Shown here in pieces: positions 44,396-52,616 of a DNA stretch of 64,000 nucleotides; position 1 is the stretch's first letter, and each line of letters opens with the position of its first letter. The translations under genes and the position numbers were made by a program. The DNA comes from an uncultured Lachnoclostridium sp. (GTDB taxonomy: Bacteria; Bacillota; Clostridia; Lachnospirales; Lachnospiraceae). The notes under the pieces were generated by a model. The model was not told where the DNA came from. It did not search any database and saw nothing but the letters and a program-made list of their open reading frames with translations. Where the stretch lies: contig CAMIWE010000001.1 of the NCBI GenBank assembly GCA_946402335.1, positions 1 through 64,000 on the forward strand, given 5' to 3'.

Positions 44396-45789
44396 ACGGT
44401 TCTACCCCCTTTCGCCTGCTTCAGGAACTTCCCGAGGTCCTTCAGTTTGATCTTGTTTCCGTTATACATGATCAGAATCTCGTAGATACGGGCCGATACA
44501 AACAGAACGATCAGATCAAGCAAAATCAGGATTCCCAGAGAAACCAGTCTCAGCCAGAGCGCTCCGGCGCCGACGATGCATACGCCGGGAAGCAGGAACG
44601 GAGCGGAAACCGGAATAAACATAGCCGCATAGAACAGCGGGTTCGTAAGGGATTTCTGCATCGACATGGAAGCAAACATGGCAAGATATGCACCAATCAA
44701 GGTAAGGATTACAAGAAGGCTCATGCTTTCCTGCATTTCCTCCATCTTGCGTACCATGGATCCGCAAAGACCTGCAACAAATCCGTAGAACATAACGCCG
44801 CAGGCAATTCCAACGATGGCAATCAGGAAGTTCGGGATGGTAATATTATCCATAATACCGCCCGGAAGCTTCGCCTTCAGATAATCGGAACCGGTGAGCG
44901 TTTTCGTCATGACATTGGAAGCCAGTGCCAGTCCGAAGGAAACGCCGAGCTGCAGAACCGTTGAAACAACCGATGCTACAACCTTACCGAATACCAAAGC
45001 CATGGGCCGTATGCTCGTAAGCAGGTATTCCATAACCTTTGTCGACTTATCCATCGCAACGGCAGTCGCCACCTGGCTTGAGGAAGTCGTACAGATCATC
45101 ATGACGACAAAGATGATTGCATATACAACCCAGTATTTTGCCTCGGAAATATGGGGCTTCTCCGAGATAAACGTTCCGTCGTCCTGCTCCATAAGAGCAA
45201 CGACTTCGTATTTGTAATCAAGGGCCGCCATCTGCTCGTCACCCATCTCGGTAACGACATACTTGAAGCGGTTGAACTCTTCTACAAGAAGGGATCCGAT
45301 ATAATCACACTCTTTCTCGGCCACTTTTGATTCAATTGCGCGGACGATGTCAAATGTGATACCCGTAATCGGGCTGACATATACATGAACAATGACGCTG
45401 TTGGGTTCCTTGTTCACCTTTTCACAAAGGTCTTTGTATGTTTTCTCGTCCTTTTCCTGATCAAGACTCATGATCGGAACGAACGGAACTCTTTCCGTCT
45501 CGATATTTTCGAAAACGGATTTTTCTTTAAAGATATCGGTTTTCAGACCGAGATCGGTATAGCCAAGCTCATCCAGAATATAAACCTTCTCGATGGTTGC
45601 CTTCTCGATATTGTATTCCTCTTCGCCTTTATTCTTCTTGGCACCCGTAAAGGCGGAAAGAACCGGAACCGCCGCGAAACATACGATCCACATGATGATC
45701 ATGAAGATCAGAAACGAGCGGTTTTTCCAGGTTTGCGCAAGAGTGAAGCGGAATACTTCGGTCCATCCGCGAAACTCACTCTTTTTCAT
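44392..45789 (-). CDS. ABC-2 type permease (NatB-like), first subunit
   Basis: About 465 residues, same plan as its neighbour: helix at about 18-42, a large outer domain (about 45-220), then six helices. The coupling region ATAVAMDKSTKVMEYLLTSIRPMALVFGKVVAS corresponds to that in the partner. The ATG at 45789 has AAGGAG six bases upstream, inside the end of the ATPase gene (overlap of 14 bases). An open frame reaches 11 codons further up without a ribosome site. The two permeases are similar enough in layout to be an old duplication that forms a heterodimer. Confidence 0.9.
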   Translation of the reverse strand: MKKSEFRGWTEVFRFTLAQTWKNRSFLIFMIIMWIVCFAAVPVLSAFTGAKKNKGEEEYNIEKATIEKVYILDELGYTDLGLKTDIFKEKSVFENIETERVPFVPIMSLDQEKDEKTYKDLCEKVNKEPNSVIVHVYVSPITGITFDIVRAIESKVAEKECDYIGSLLVEEFNRFKYVVTEMGDEQMAALDYKYEVVALMEQDDGTFISEKPHISEAKYWVVYAIIFVVMMICTTSSSQVATAVAMDKSTKVMEYLLTSIRPMALVFGKVVASVVSTVLQLGVSFGLALASNVMTKTLTGSDYLKAKLPGGIMDNITIPNFLIAIVGIACGVMFYGFVAGLCGSMVRKMEEMQESMSLLVILTLIGAYLAMFASMSMQKSLTNPLFYAAMFIPVSAPFLLPGVCIVGAGALWLRLVSLGILILLDLIVLFVSARIYEILIMYNGNKIKLKDLGKFLKQAKGGRTV

Positions 45790-46786
45790 TGTCTGCTCCT
45801 TCCTCCTCGCCGGCCGCGGCATTCAGGCCGCCGACCTTCTCAACGAAGATCTCGTGCAGGCTGGGCTCACGAAGCTCAAAACGAATGATCGTGATGTTGC
45901 GGTCAATCAGTTTTCTGAGGAATGCCATTGCCTCAGACTCGCCGGACACCCGGATGTGGTACTCGCTCGGAAGCTTCTCGACAATTCTGAGACCGGACTG
46001 TGCGATGAGCTCTTCCAGTTCGGCGTCGCATTTGCCTACTCCGTCCACAACGCCTGCCGCCTCGCATTTGACGAAAAGATTAACACGGCCGTAGCTCTTT
46101 TTGATTTCGTCCAGATTACCCTGCAGAACGGTCTTACCGTGATCGAGAATCGTGATGTCCGTACAGAACTCCTCAACGGTAGGCATCTGGTGGCTGGACA
46201 TGATAACGTATTTATCCTTGGCAATCTCTTCCCGGATAACTTCCTTGAAAAGGTCGGTGTTCACCGGATCGAGACCGCTCATCGGCTCGTCAAGGATCAG
46301 AAATTCCGGATCGGAAATCAGTGCAGCCATCAACTGAACCTTCTGCTGATTACCTTTACTGAGCTGATCCGCAAGCTTCGGCTTTGCAGCCTTACCCTTC
46401 GAATTCTTCGGAGGGAACAGATACTCGTCCAGCTCCAGACGGGTGGACCAGTGTTTGATCCGTGCCATCGCTTCCGAACGCTTAACACCCTTCAGACGGG
46501 CAAAATAAAGCAGCTGGTCGATAATCGGATATTTCGGATAAAGACCTCTCTCCTCTGCAAGATAACCGATGTTCATTTCCTTCGGCTTCATTTCGGAGCC
46601 GTTGAAGAAAACCTCACCGGAATCCTTCTGCAACATTCCCAGAATCATACGAATGGATGTCGTTTTGCCGGCACCGTTGGTTCCCAGCAGCGCATATACG
46701 CCCGGGCGGTCCATTTTCAGATTCAGGTGGTCAACTACGACCTTCTCGCCGTAAGACTTGACCAAATTACGCACTTCAAAAGACAT
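45776..46786 (-). CDS. ABC exporter ATPase (NatA-like)
   Basis: About 336 residues. Walker A is GTNGAGKTTS (near 39), the signature LSKGNQQKVQL (near 140), Walker B FLILDEPMSGLD, and H-loop IMSSHQM. The C-terminal ~90 residues form the extra domain usual in NatA-type ATPases. An insert before the signature (PPKNSKGKAAKPK) is unusual. The ATG at 46786 has GGGAGG nine bases upstream. First gene of a three-gene export operon with two permeases. Confidence 0.94.
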   Translation of the reverse strand: MSFEVRNLVKSYGEKVVVDHLNLKMDRPGVYALLGTNGAGKTTSIRMILGMLQKDSGEVFFNGSEMKPKEMNIGYLAEERGLYPKYPIIDQLLYFARLKGVKRSEAMARIKHWSTRLELDEYLFPPKNSKGKAAKPKLADQLSKGNQQKVQLMAALISDPEFLILDEPMSGLDPVNTDLFKEVIREEIAKDKYVIMSSHQMPTVEEFCTDITILDHGKTVLQGNLDEIKKSYGRVNLFVKCEAAGVVDGVGKCDAELEELIAQSGLRIVEKLPSEYHIRVSGESEAMAFLRKLIDRNITIIRFELREPSLHEIFVEKVGGLNAAAGEEEGADNEKE

Positions 46787-46829
46787 TTTTTTCAACCTCC
46801 CTTTTGTTCATAGAACCCCAACTTTTGAT

Positions 46830-46858
46830 ATTATAGCACTCGTAAACCACATTTACAA
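46830..46858 (-). promoter_or_regulatory. Promoter of the NatA/NatB-like operon
   Basis: On the minus strand TTGTAA (46858-46853) and TATAAT (46835-46830) have a 17-base spacer, 43 bases before the ATPase ATG. Confidence 0.85.
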
Positions 46859-46897
46859 TACTAAAATACCGATTTTTTATACTTTTTCCAAAAATGA

Positions 46898-46923
46898 AAG
46901 CCTTTTCCCTTAGGAAAAGGCTT
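46898..46923 (-). terminator. Terminator of the xpt-dtd operon
   Basis: The perfect 11-bp arms AAGCCTTTTCC and GGAAAAGGCTT have a CTTA loop. On the minus strand TTTCATTTTT follows, so it ends the dtd transcript. Confidence 0.85.
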
Positions 46924-46989
46924 CTCACATTACATTTGTCCGTGTAAGTCCTTCGGACTGCGTGCAGATGACGGATTCCGGGCCTTCGT

Positions 46990-47448
46990 TCAGCCTTTTC
47001 CGAGCTCTGCCGAGTCTAACAAAACCGTGAACGGTCCGTCATTTAACAGCCGTACTTTCATGTCCGCGCCGAAACGGCCCGTCGCAACCGGAATCCCTTC
47101 CACCTCGCGAATTCTCTTTACCGCATATTCATACAGTCTTTCGGCCTCCTGCGGATTGCCGGCCTTCGTAAACGACGGACGGTTTCCGTGGCGGCAGTCC
47201 GCATAGAGCGTGAACTGCGAAACTACCAGCATCTCTCCGCCGACGTCCCGGATGGACAGGTTCGTCTTGCCGTTTTCGTCCTCAAAAATCCGAAGTCCCG
47301 CAAGCTTTTTCACCATTGCGTCGGCCACGGCTTCGGTATCGGTATCGCAGACGCCGGCCAGTACCAGAAAGCCTTTCCCGATCCGGCCGGTGACCTCGCC
47401 TTCGACCGTAACCGAGGCTTCCGTTACCCGTTGTATCAAAAATCGCAT
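46990..47448 (-). CDS. dtd: D-aminoacyl-tRNA deacylase
   Basis: A 152-residue enzyme that hydrolyses D-amino acids and glycine mischarged on tRNA. The catalytic and binding motifs are [17 protein letters not shown] (near residue 77) and [11 protein letters not shown] (near 137). The usual Gly-cis-Pro motif of the second is GPVT or GPFT, so it is intact. The ATG follows AAAGGGAT. It starts 18 bases behind xpt and is followed by a terminator. Confidence 0.96.
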   Translation of the reverse strand: MRFLIQRVTEASVTVEGEVTGRIGKGFLVLAGVCDTDTEAVADAMVKKLAGLRIFEDENGKTNLSIRDVGGEMLVVSQFTLYADCRHGNRPSFTKAGNPQEAERLYEYAVKRIREVEGIPVATGRFGADMKVRLLNDGPFTVLLDSAELGKG

Positions 47449-47466
47449 AATAATCCCTTTCTAAGC

Positions 47467-48048
47467 TCAGGTCCCGTCTTCGCGGAACACGAGTTCTCCG
47501 CCGTCCATGCTTTCTATGATTGCGAGGGATTCAAGCCGCACGCCCATGGCGCGGATCTTCTTTCCGCCCTCCTGAAATCCCTTCTCAATGGCAATTCCGC
47601 AGCCCACGAGCGTCGCTCCCGCTGCGCGGACGATCTCAATCAGTCCCTCTAACGCGCATCCGTTTGCGAGAAAATCATCAATGATCAGCACGCGGTCTTC
47701 GGGCCCTAGAAACTTTTTCGCTACGATTACGTCAAATACTCTTCCCTTCGTGAACGACGTGATCTGCGTTGTCAAAAGTTCTCCGTCCAGGTTCTTGCCC
47801 TGCGCCTTTTTGGCAAATACGACCTTACAGCCGAACTCCTCGGCCGCAATGCAGGCAATCCCGATTCCGGACGCTTCAATCGTCAGAATCTTATTCACGC
47901 CGGCATCCGCGAAACGGCGTTTCCACTCCTTTGCCATCTGCCGGAACAATACGACATCCATCTGGTGGTTTAAGAACATGTCCACCTTCAGAATATTGCC
48001 TTCCTTTACGACACCCTCCTCACGGATCCGGTCTTCCAAAAGTTTCAT
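47467..48048 (-). CDS. xpt: Xanthine phosphoribosyltransferase
   Basis: Converts xanthine and PRPP to XMP in purine salvage. The 194-residue length is exactly that of the Xpt family. Conserved parts are [12 protein letters not shown] at the start, YLNHQMD-like [21 protein letters not shown] and the PRPP loop [22 protein letters not shown] lies five bases before the ATG at 48048. The frame is open for 30 codons upstream, but that stretch covers the promoter and leader. No purine riboswitch is visible in the ~60-base leader, which instead holds a strong hairpin. Confidence 0.94.
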   Translation of the reverse strand: MKLLEDRIREEGVVKEGNILKVDMFLNHQMDVVLFRQMAKEWKRRFADAGVNKILTIEASGIGIACIAAEEFGCKVVFAKKAQGKNLDGELLTTQITSFTKGRVFDVIVAKKFLGPEDRVLIIDDFLANGCALEGLIEIVRAAGATLVGCGIAIEKGFQEGGKKIRAMGVRLESLAIIESMDGGELVFREDGT

Positions 48049-48080
48049 AGGCACCTCCGTCCTGCAATCCTCTTCTGCGT

Positions 48081-48100
48081 GCAGGCCTTCTGCGGCCTGC
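48081..48100 (-). other. Hairpin in the xpt leader
   Basis: A perfect 7-bp stem (GCAGGCC/GGCCTGC with six-base loop) is located 11-30 bases after the -10 box, upstream of the ribosome site. No T run follows. It may be bound by a regulator or stabilise the 5' end. Confidence 0.4.
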
Positions 48101-48109
48101 GTTTTATCC

Positions 48110-48138
48110 AGTATAACACTGCGGAAAGCATTTGACAA
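48110..48138 (-). promoter_or_regulatory. Promoter of xpt-dtd
   Basis: On the minus strand TTGTCA (48138-48133) and TATACT (48115-48110) have a 17-base spacer. Its -35 box shares five base pairs with the -35 box of the divergent promoter. Confidence 0.85.
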
Positions 48139-48160
48139 ATACTATCGCATGTGTTAGATT
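48132..48160 (+). promoter_or_regulatory. Promoter of the NMT1-type lipoprotein gene
   Basis: TTGACA (48132-48137) and TAGATT (48155-48160) have a 17-base spacer, giving a leader of ~228 bases before the lipoprotein ATG. Confidence 0.8.
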
Positions 48161-48166
48161 ATTGGC

Positions 48167-48394
48167 GAATCGAAAAGACTCTGCGGAGGAGGCCTTGCGC
48201 CGACTCTTAAGATACCTTGCAAAAGACGGTTCTGACGGGAAGGTTTTCCGACCCCGACGACGGTTTATTCTTTATGCCGCCGAAGCTTCGCGAGGGCCTG
48301 AACGACCCGCCGGCAAGGACCGGACAAAGGTGCGCGGATTCCGACTGCGAAACGTCCGCGCCGCATCATTTCAAAGTTAAGAAAGGACCATACA
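48167..48394 (+). other. Long structured 5' leader of the NMT1-type lipoprotein gene
   Basis: No gene is seen here. Possible pairings are CCTTGC (48215-48220) with GCAAGG (48313-48318), the palindrome CGAAGCTTCG (48281-48290), and CGCGGA (48333-48338) with TCCGCG (48355-48360) just before the ribosome site (AAAGGA, 48383-48388). The long-range stem enclosing branches, and a hairpin next to the ribosome site, are what a cis-acting RNA would show. I could not match it to a riboswitch class I know. Confidence 0.4.
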
Positions 48395-49468
48395 ATGAAG
48401 AAATCTCTCACACTGCTCCTTCTTCTGTGCCTCACCGCTTCCCTTTTTGCGGGCTGCGGCAGGAAGGATGAAACAACCCCGACTCCCACGGAGACGGTTA
48501 CCGCCGCTCCGACCGATACCCCGACCGATGCTCCGACCGACACGCCTACGGCAGAGCCCACCGAAACTCCTTACACCCCTGTCAAGATCAATGTGGCAGT
48601 GCTGAAGGGACCTACCGCCATCGGCATGGTAAAGCTCATGTCCGAGGCCGAGAACAAGCAGGCTAAGAACGATTACACATTTACCGTAGCCGGAACGGCC
48701 GATGAGATCACCGCTTCCATTATCAAGGGCGACATCCCGGTTGCCGCGGTTCCCTGCAACCTTGCTTCCGTTCTTTACAACAAGACCAAGGGCGGCGTTA
48801 CCATCTGTGCCGTAAACACCCTCGGCGTTTTGTATATTGTTGAAAACGGCAACAGCATCCAGTCCTTAGCAGACCTTAAAGGCAAGACCATCTACGCTAC
48901 CGGCGCGGGCACGACTCCCGAATACACGCTCCGCTACCTGTTGAAGTCCGCCGGAATCGATCCGGACAAGGACGTAACGCTTACCTTCCTTTCCGAAGCA
49001 AGCGAAGTGGCTGCCAGAATCGGCGCAAGCACCGACGGTATCATCGCCATGCTCCCGCAGCCCTATGTGGCAACCGTACAGACCAAAATCCCCGACGTGC
49101 GCGTGGCTCTTGACATCACGGCCGAGTGGGACAAATTAAACGACTCCTCTATTGTAACCGGCGTTATCGTAGCGAACACCGCCTGGCTTAAGGACAATGA
49201 CGCCGCTTTCCGCGTATTCCTTGACGAGTACAAGGCAAGCACCTCCTTTGCGACCTCTGAAGTTGATGCTGCCGCAGAACTGGTTGAGCACTTCGACATC
49301 TTTAAGGCTGCCATCGCCAAGAAAGCCATTCCGCAGTGCAACATCGTATGCTACACCGGCGCCGACATGAAGAAAGCCGTTTCTGCTTACCTGCAGATTC
49401 TTTTCGATGCCAACCCGGCTTCGGTCGGCGGATCGATGCCTGCAGACGACTTCTACTATATCCCGTAA
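48395..49468 (+). CDS. NMT1/SsuA-type ABC substrate-binding lipoprotein
   Basis: A 357-residue lipoprotein: signal peptide with lipobox ASLFAGCGR (Cys near 21), a Thr-Pro/Ala linker (about 27-60), then a two-lobed binding fold. The motifs INVAVLKGPTAIGMVKL, DIPVAAVPCNLASVLYN and LADLKGKTIYATGAGTTPEYTLRYLL fit the NMT1/THI5-like family, whose members bind sulfonates, nitrate, pyrimidines or purine-like ligands. No ATPase or permease lies in the window downstream. Divergent arrangement with xpt hints at a purine-type ligand, but this is weak. AAAGGA precedes the ATG by six bases. Confidence 0.87.
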   Translation: MKKSLTLLLLLCLTASLFAGCGRKDETTPTPTETVTAAPTDTPTDAPTDTPTAEPTETPYTPVKINVAVLKGPTAIGMVKLMSEAENKQAKNDYTFTVAGTADEITASIIKGDIPVAAVPCNLASVLYNKTKGGVTICAVNTLGVLYIVENGNSIQSLADLKGKTIYATGAGTTPEYTLRYLLKSAGIDPDKDVTLTFLSEASEVAARIGASTDGIIAMLPQPYVATVQTKIPDVRVALDITAEWDKLNDSSIVTGVIVANTAWLKDNDAAFRVFLDEYKASTSFATSEVDAAAELVEHFDIFKAAIAKKAIPQCNIVCYTGADMKKAVSAYLQILFDANPASVGGSMPADDFYYIP

Positions 49469-49520
49469 CGGGAGCTTTTCGATGTAACCGTCCCATTTGT
49501 CGGGCATCATATGGAACCAC

Positions 49521-49548
49521 AAAAGGCGGAGGATGAATCCTCCGCCTT
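49521..49548. terminator. Bidirectional terminator
   Basis: A perfect 12-bp inverted repeat (AAGGCGGAGGAT/ATCCTCCGCCTT) has only two bases between the arms. TTTTG follows on the minus strand, so it terminates the leucine-rich repeat gene best and probably also the lipoprotein gene. Confidence 0.8.
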
Positions 49549-49636
49549 ACACGTACGGCGAGTCATCCGGAGGGTTCTCCTCTAAGATGCCTCGCCGTAA
49601 ATTGTATTTCGTTCTAAATAACCTTTTCTCCGCCGG

Positions 49637-51544
49637 TTATTGTTTTACCGGCGTCTCATTGCCTCCTGCGTTGGAAGCCATGTAATCCAGATAATCCTTT
49701 GCCGCCGAATAGTAATCAAAAATCGAAATGCACAGGTCGGTCAGTTTCGTTCCGTTGTTGCCGTTCACAACAGTATTCACATAAGACATCGGGCAGCTCT
49801 TAATGACTGCGTTACCAAATGTGAATTCCATAACATCCGTCAGCTGTGTAACACTGACCGCAACATCCTCAAGATAATAGTATCCGTTACCGGGATTCTT
49901 AATCAGTCCGTATTGTGATGCCACAGACTCATCGGCAAGTTCAAAATACAACCTGTATGCTATAGAGGAGTTCAGCACCAGGCTGGTTCCGACAAATGTA
50001 ACACCTTCCGGAAGCGTGTTCGTGATTTCCGCTTCAGGAAGATTCGAAAGATAATCTCTCACTTTGGCTTTGGTGCTGATCACTGCCTCATCCTTCGGAA
50101 GCGTCAGATTCGACGTTTCATAACCAAAGTACAACTGGGAATACGTTGCATAAGACATAAGCGAACGGACCAGTTCTTTCTCAGCCTCCGAAAAACTACT
50201 GTCTTCCAGCAATCTCATGCAATAAGCCTTTACACTGTATTTGCTCGGAACCGTCAGTGCTTCTCCGGTCTCCCGGTTCATCAACCGGACAATCACTTCA
50301 TCATTTACCGATTTCGGGGCAAGCTTGCATTCAACCACATATGCTTTGCTTCCGTCCGGCAGTGTGCAGGCAGCACTTGCTTTAATATCCTGTGTTTCCT
50401 GTGCCCCCGACTTATAAGTAATGGCTGCATAAATGTTGCCGGTTGCAACTGCTCCGTCATCCACGGCGAAATAGAACTTGAGGTTCACAATATCCGACAG
50501 ATCAACAGAGCAGCCTTTCAGGCTCGGATCCCATTCGATTACTTCAAGCGTGTGTTCACTGTTCTCCCTAAAATACTGTTCGGCGTAAGAGTCCTTATAA
50601 ACGCGGATAACCAGATCTTCGGAGCATTCATAGAACAAATCCACTTCAAGGAATGTTACGCTGCTCGGGATTGTAATACTCTTTAGGCTGATGCAATTAT
50701 CAAATGCATAACTTTCAATTCTGGTCACACTGTCCGGGATGACAACTCTTGATAATTTGTCACAACCACGAAAGGCGCAATAGCTGATTGTTGTCACACT
50801 GTCAGGAAGGATAATACTCGTTAAACTAACACAACTCCGAAATGCCGAATCCGAAATAACCTTCACGCCTTTCGAAACAGTAACGTTTGTCAGGCTGCTG
50901 CAGCCCCAAAACGCTCCATATGGAATTGTTGTCACATTTTTCGGAATGTTGATACTTGTCAAACTGCTGCAGCCTCGAAATGCCTCAGCGTTAATCTCAG
51001 AAACACTGTCCGCAATAGTGATACTCGTTAAACCGTAGCAATCCCCAAATGCATAATTTCCGATTGATGTCACTCCATCCGGGATGATGATACTCTGTAG
51101 ACTGCTGCAACCATAAAATGTATTTTGCCCTATCGAAGATACACCTGACGGAATGGTAATACCCGTCAAACTCCGGCAACTTTCAAAAGCACTGTTTCCA
51201 ATCGAGATTACTCCGTCCGGAATGTTGATACTCGCCAGATTGTGACAATTCACAAATGCCCCGAACCCAATCGAAGTCACACCGTCGGGAACCGTTACAC
51301 TCGTCAGGTTTTCAAATTCCCAAAACGCCATATCTCCGATTGCTGTCACGCCGTCCGGAATGATTACATCTCCGCCCGGTCCGTTGTATTGTACTAAAAC
51401 TCCGTTGTCATCAATGACAAATGTTTCCACCTCTACGGCAAAGGATACATTTTGTCCGAACAATAAAACAATCGTCATGCACAGGAATACGGCTGCAATG
51501 ACCATTCCCAGTACACTCAAGCATCTCTTTGTACCTTTCATCAC
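49637..51544 (-). CDS. BspA-like leucine-rich repeat surface protein
   Basis: A 635-residue secreted protein. The signal peptide spans about 1-37. Eleven repeats of 23 residues (about 60-310) follow the BspA/LRR_5 pattern, e.g. ITIPDGVTSIGNYAFGDC. The C-terminal ~320 residues form an unassigned beta-rich domain ending with DYLDYMASNAGGNETPVKQ. There is no LPxTG or membrane anchor. BspA-type proteins bind fibrinogen, host cells or other bacteria. The region looks more A/T-rich than its neighbours, which could indicate transfer. GGAGG lies six bases before the GTG at 51544, and an ATG follows directly. Confidence 0.9.
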   Translation of the reverse strand: MMKGTKRCLSVLGMVIAAVFLCMTIVLLFGQNVSFAVEVETFVIDDNGVLVQYNGPGGDVIIPDGVTAIGDMAFWEFENLTSVTVPDGVTSIGFGAFVNCHNLASINIPDGVISIGNSAFESCRSLTGITIPSGVSSIGQNTFYGCSSLQSIIIPDGVTSIGNYAFGDCYGLTSITIADSVSEINAEAFRGCSSLTSINIPKNVTTIPYGAFWGCSSLTNVTVSKGVKVISDSAFRSCVSLTSIILPDSVTTISYCAFRGCDKLSRVVIPDSVTRIESYAFDNCISLKSITIPSSVTFLEVDLFYECSEDLVIRVYKDSYAEQYFRENSEHTLEVIEWDPSLKGCSVDLSDIVNLKFYFAVDDGAVATGNIYAAITYKSGAQETQDIKASAACTLPDGSKAYVVECKLAPKSVNDEVIVRLMNRETGEALTVPSKYSVKAYCMRLLEDSSFSEAEKELVRSLMSYATYSQLYFGYETSNLTLPKDEAVISTKAKVRDYLSNLPEAEITNTLPEGVTFVGTSLVLNSSIAYRLYFELADESVASQYGLIKNPGNGYYYLEDVAVSVTQLTDVMEFTFGNAVIKSCPMSYVNTVVNGNNGTKLTDLCISIFDYYSAAKDYLDYMASNAGGNETPVKQ

Positions 51545-51586
51545 GAAAATCCTCCTCGTGTCCGATAAGTTTATTTATACACCAGT

Positions 51587-51700
51587 CACTGTCAAGGGGC
51601 TTGTAAGCCCTCTATAGGTAGTGTAGCGGACGCTTCGCTCACTGTCAAGGGACTAGTAAGTATATCCACTATACGCAGTGTAGCGGACGCTTCGCTCACT
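51587..51700. repeat. Duplicated 24-bp hairpin element upstream of the LRR gene
   Basis: Identical 24-bp copies lie at 51620-51643 and 51677-51700 (start AGTGTAGCGGACGC, end TTCGCTCACT). Each is partly palindromic (AGTG/CACT and AGCG/CGCT). A linked 12-bp repeat CACTGTCAAGGG occurs at 51587 and 51640. The left copy coincides with a predicted promoter. Confidence 0.85.
51620..51648 (-). promoter_or_regulatory. Predicted promoter of the LRR gene, inside the repeat
   Basis: On the minus strand TTGACA (51648-51643) and TACACT (51625-51620) have a 17-base spacer that consists of the repeat. A second TTGACA (51595-51590) lacks a well-placed -10. Confidence 0.6.
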
Positions 51701-51790
51701 ATTTGACTTCCGAAAGGCCTATCCGACAGGCTACCCGCCGGTCTTTACCAGAAAATGCAAGGATCGTTTCAGGTTCCATGCGATAAAGCA

Positions 51791-51820
51791 AAAAAGCATG
51801 TCCCCCCGGACATGCTTTTT
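51791..51820 (-). terminator. Terminator of the Hsp20 gene
   Basis: A perfect 13-bp stem (AAAAAGCATGTCC/GGACATGCTTTTT, loop CCCC) sits beyond the Hsp20 stop. T runs are present on both sides, so it can act in both directions. Confidence 0.92.
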
Positions 51821-51864
51821 CTATATATTGCAACACTACTGAATTGTATTGGAAATCCCGTCGC

Positions 51865-52482
51865 TTACACCTGCGGACGCTTGCAGGTGATTGTCAGAAT
51901 ACCGTTCTTATATCCTGCATGGATGGAAGTCTGATCCAGCTTGCCCACACGGATCTTCTGCTCAAGCTCGCCGGCACGTACGCCGACCGCTTCTTTGAAA
52001 AGCACCGTGCCTTCCACCTCGGGCAGATTCTTCTTCGCCCGCACGATCAGCATATCCTTTTCATACTTCACGTTTACACTCGTCTTGTCACAGCCCGGAA
52101 CCTCACAGAAGATGTTCACGGTATCGGCCGTATCGGCACGGTAATAGGCAATTCCCTTCTCGCCCACCGCATTCTTAGAGCCGCCGTCGAGAATCTTATT
52201 AAACCAGTCTCCGATCGGATTGGCATTCTGCTTCTTGCCTTCGTCATTGCCGCCGGCCGCATCCTTTTCGCCTTTAGCCTCTCCGGCAGCGGTACCGGTC
52301 TTGTCTGCATCGGTCTTAGCCGCTTCCGCTTCCGCGTTCTTGGCGCTTTCCTCGGCCTGCTTCATCATTTTATCCTTCGTCGAATCCACTTCGTTCTGAA
52401 GGCCTTTTATACTCTTTTCAATGGAATCAAAGAAGCCGTTCAAAGCTTCGGATGTCTTTTTGAAAAAATCGTCATCAAACAT
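51865..52482 (-). CDS. Hsp20/alpha-crystallin family chaperone with long charged N-terminal region
   Basis: About 205 residues. The C-terminal ~85 residues form the alpha-crystallin domain (DTVNIFCEVPGCDKTSVNVKY, YKNGILTITCKRP). The N-terminal ~115 residues are unusual for a small heat-shock protein: a coiled-coil-like start (FFKKTSEALNGFFDSIEKSI), then a low-complexity Lys/Ala/Glu/Gly/Asp region. No C-terminal IxI motif is present, so standard oligomer assembly may differ. GGAGG lies eight bases before the ATG at 52482. Two tandem promoters precede it; no CIRCE operator is seen. Confidence 0.86.
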   Translation of the reverse strand: MFDDDFFKKTSEALNGFFDSIEKSIKGLQNEVDSTKDKMMKQAEESAKNAEAEAAKTDADKTGTAAGEAKGEKDAAGGNDEGKKQNANPIGDWFNKILDGGSKNAVGEKGIAYYRADTADTVNIFCEVPGCDKTSVNVKYEKDMLIVRAKKNLPEVEGTVLFKEAVGVRAGELEQKIRVGKLDQTSIHAGYKNGILTITCKRPQV

Positions 52483-52543
52483 TTCTTTCTCCTCCTGTTT
52501 CTTCGCTCTCCCGCAGCCTTGCCCGGCATGGGATCGGAAAAGT

Positions 52544-52572
52544 GTATTACACGTCCGTATGGTAAATGTCAA
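52544..52572 (-). promoter_or_regulatory. Proximal promoter of the Hsp20 gene
   Basis: On the minus strand TTGACA (52572-52567) and TAATAC (52549-52544) have a 17-base spacer. Confidence 0.7.
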
Positions 52573-52587
52573 TTACCTTACACTATT

Positions 52588-52616
52588 GTTATACACAAAA
52601 GCCCGGCGCTTGTCAA
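52588..52616 (-). promoter_or_regulatory. Distal promoter of the Hsp20 gene
   Basis: On the minus strand TTGACA (52616-52611) and TATAAC (52593-52588) have a 17-base spacer. The -35 box overlaps the last codon of pepD. Confidence 0.75.

Noticed and set aside
52483-52612. CIRCE heat-shock operator before Hsp20
   Set aside because: The nine-base inverted TTAGCACTC/GAGTGCTAA arms are absent.
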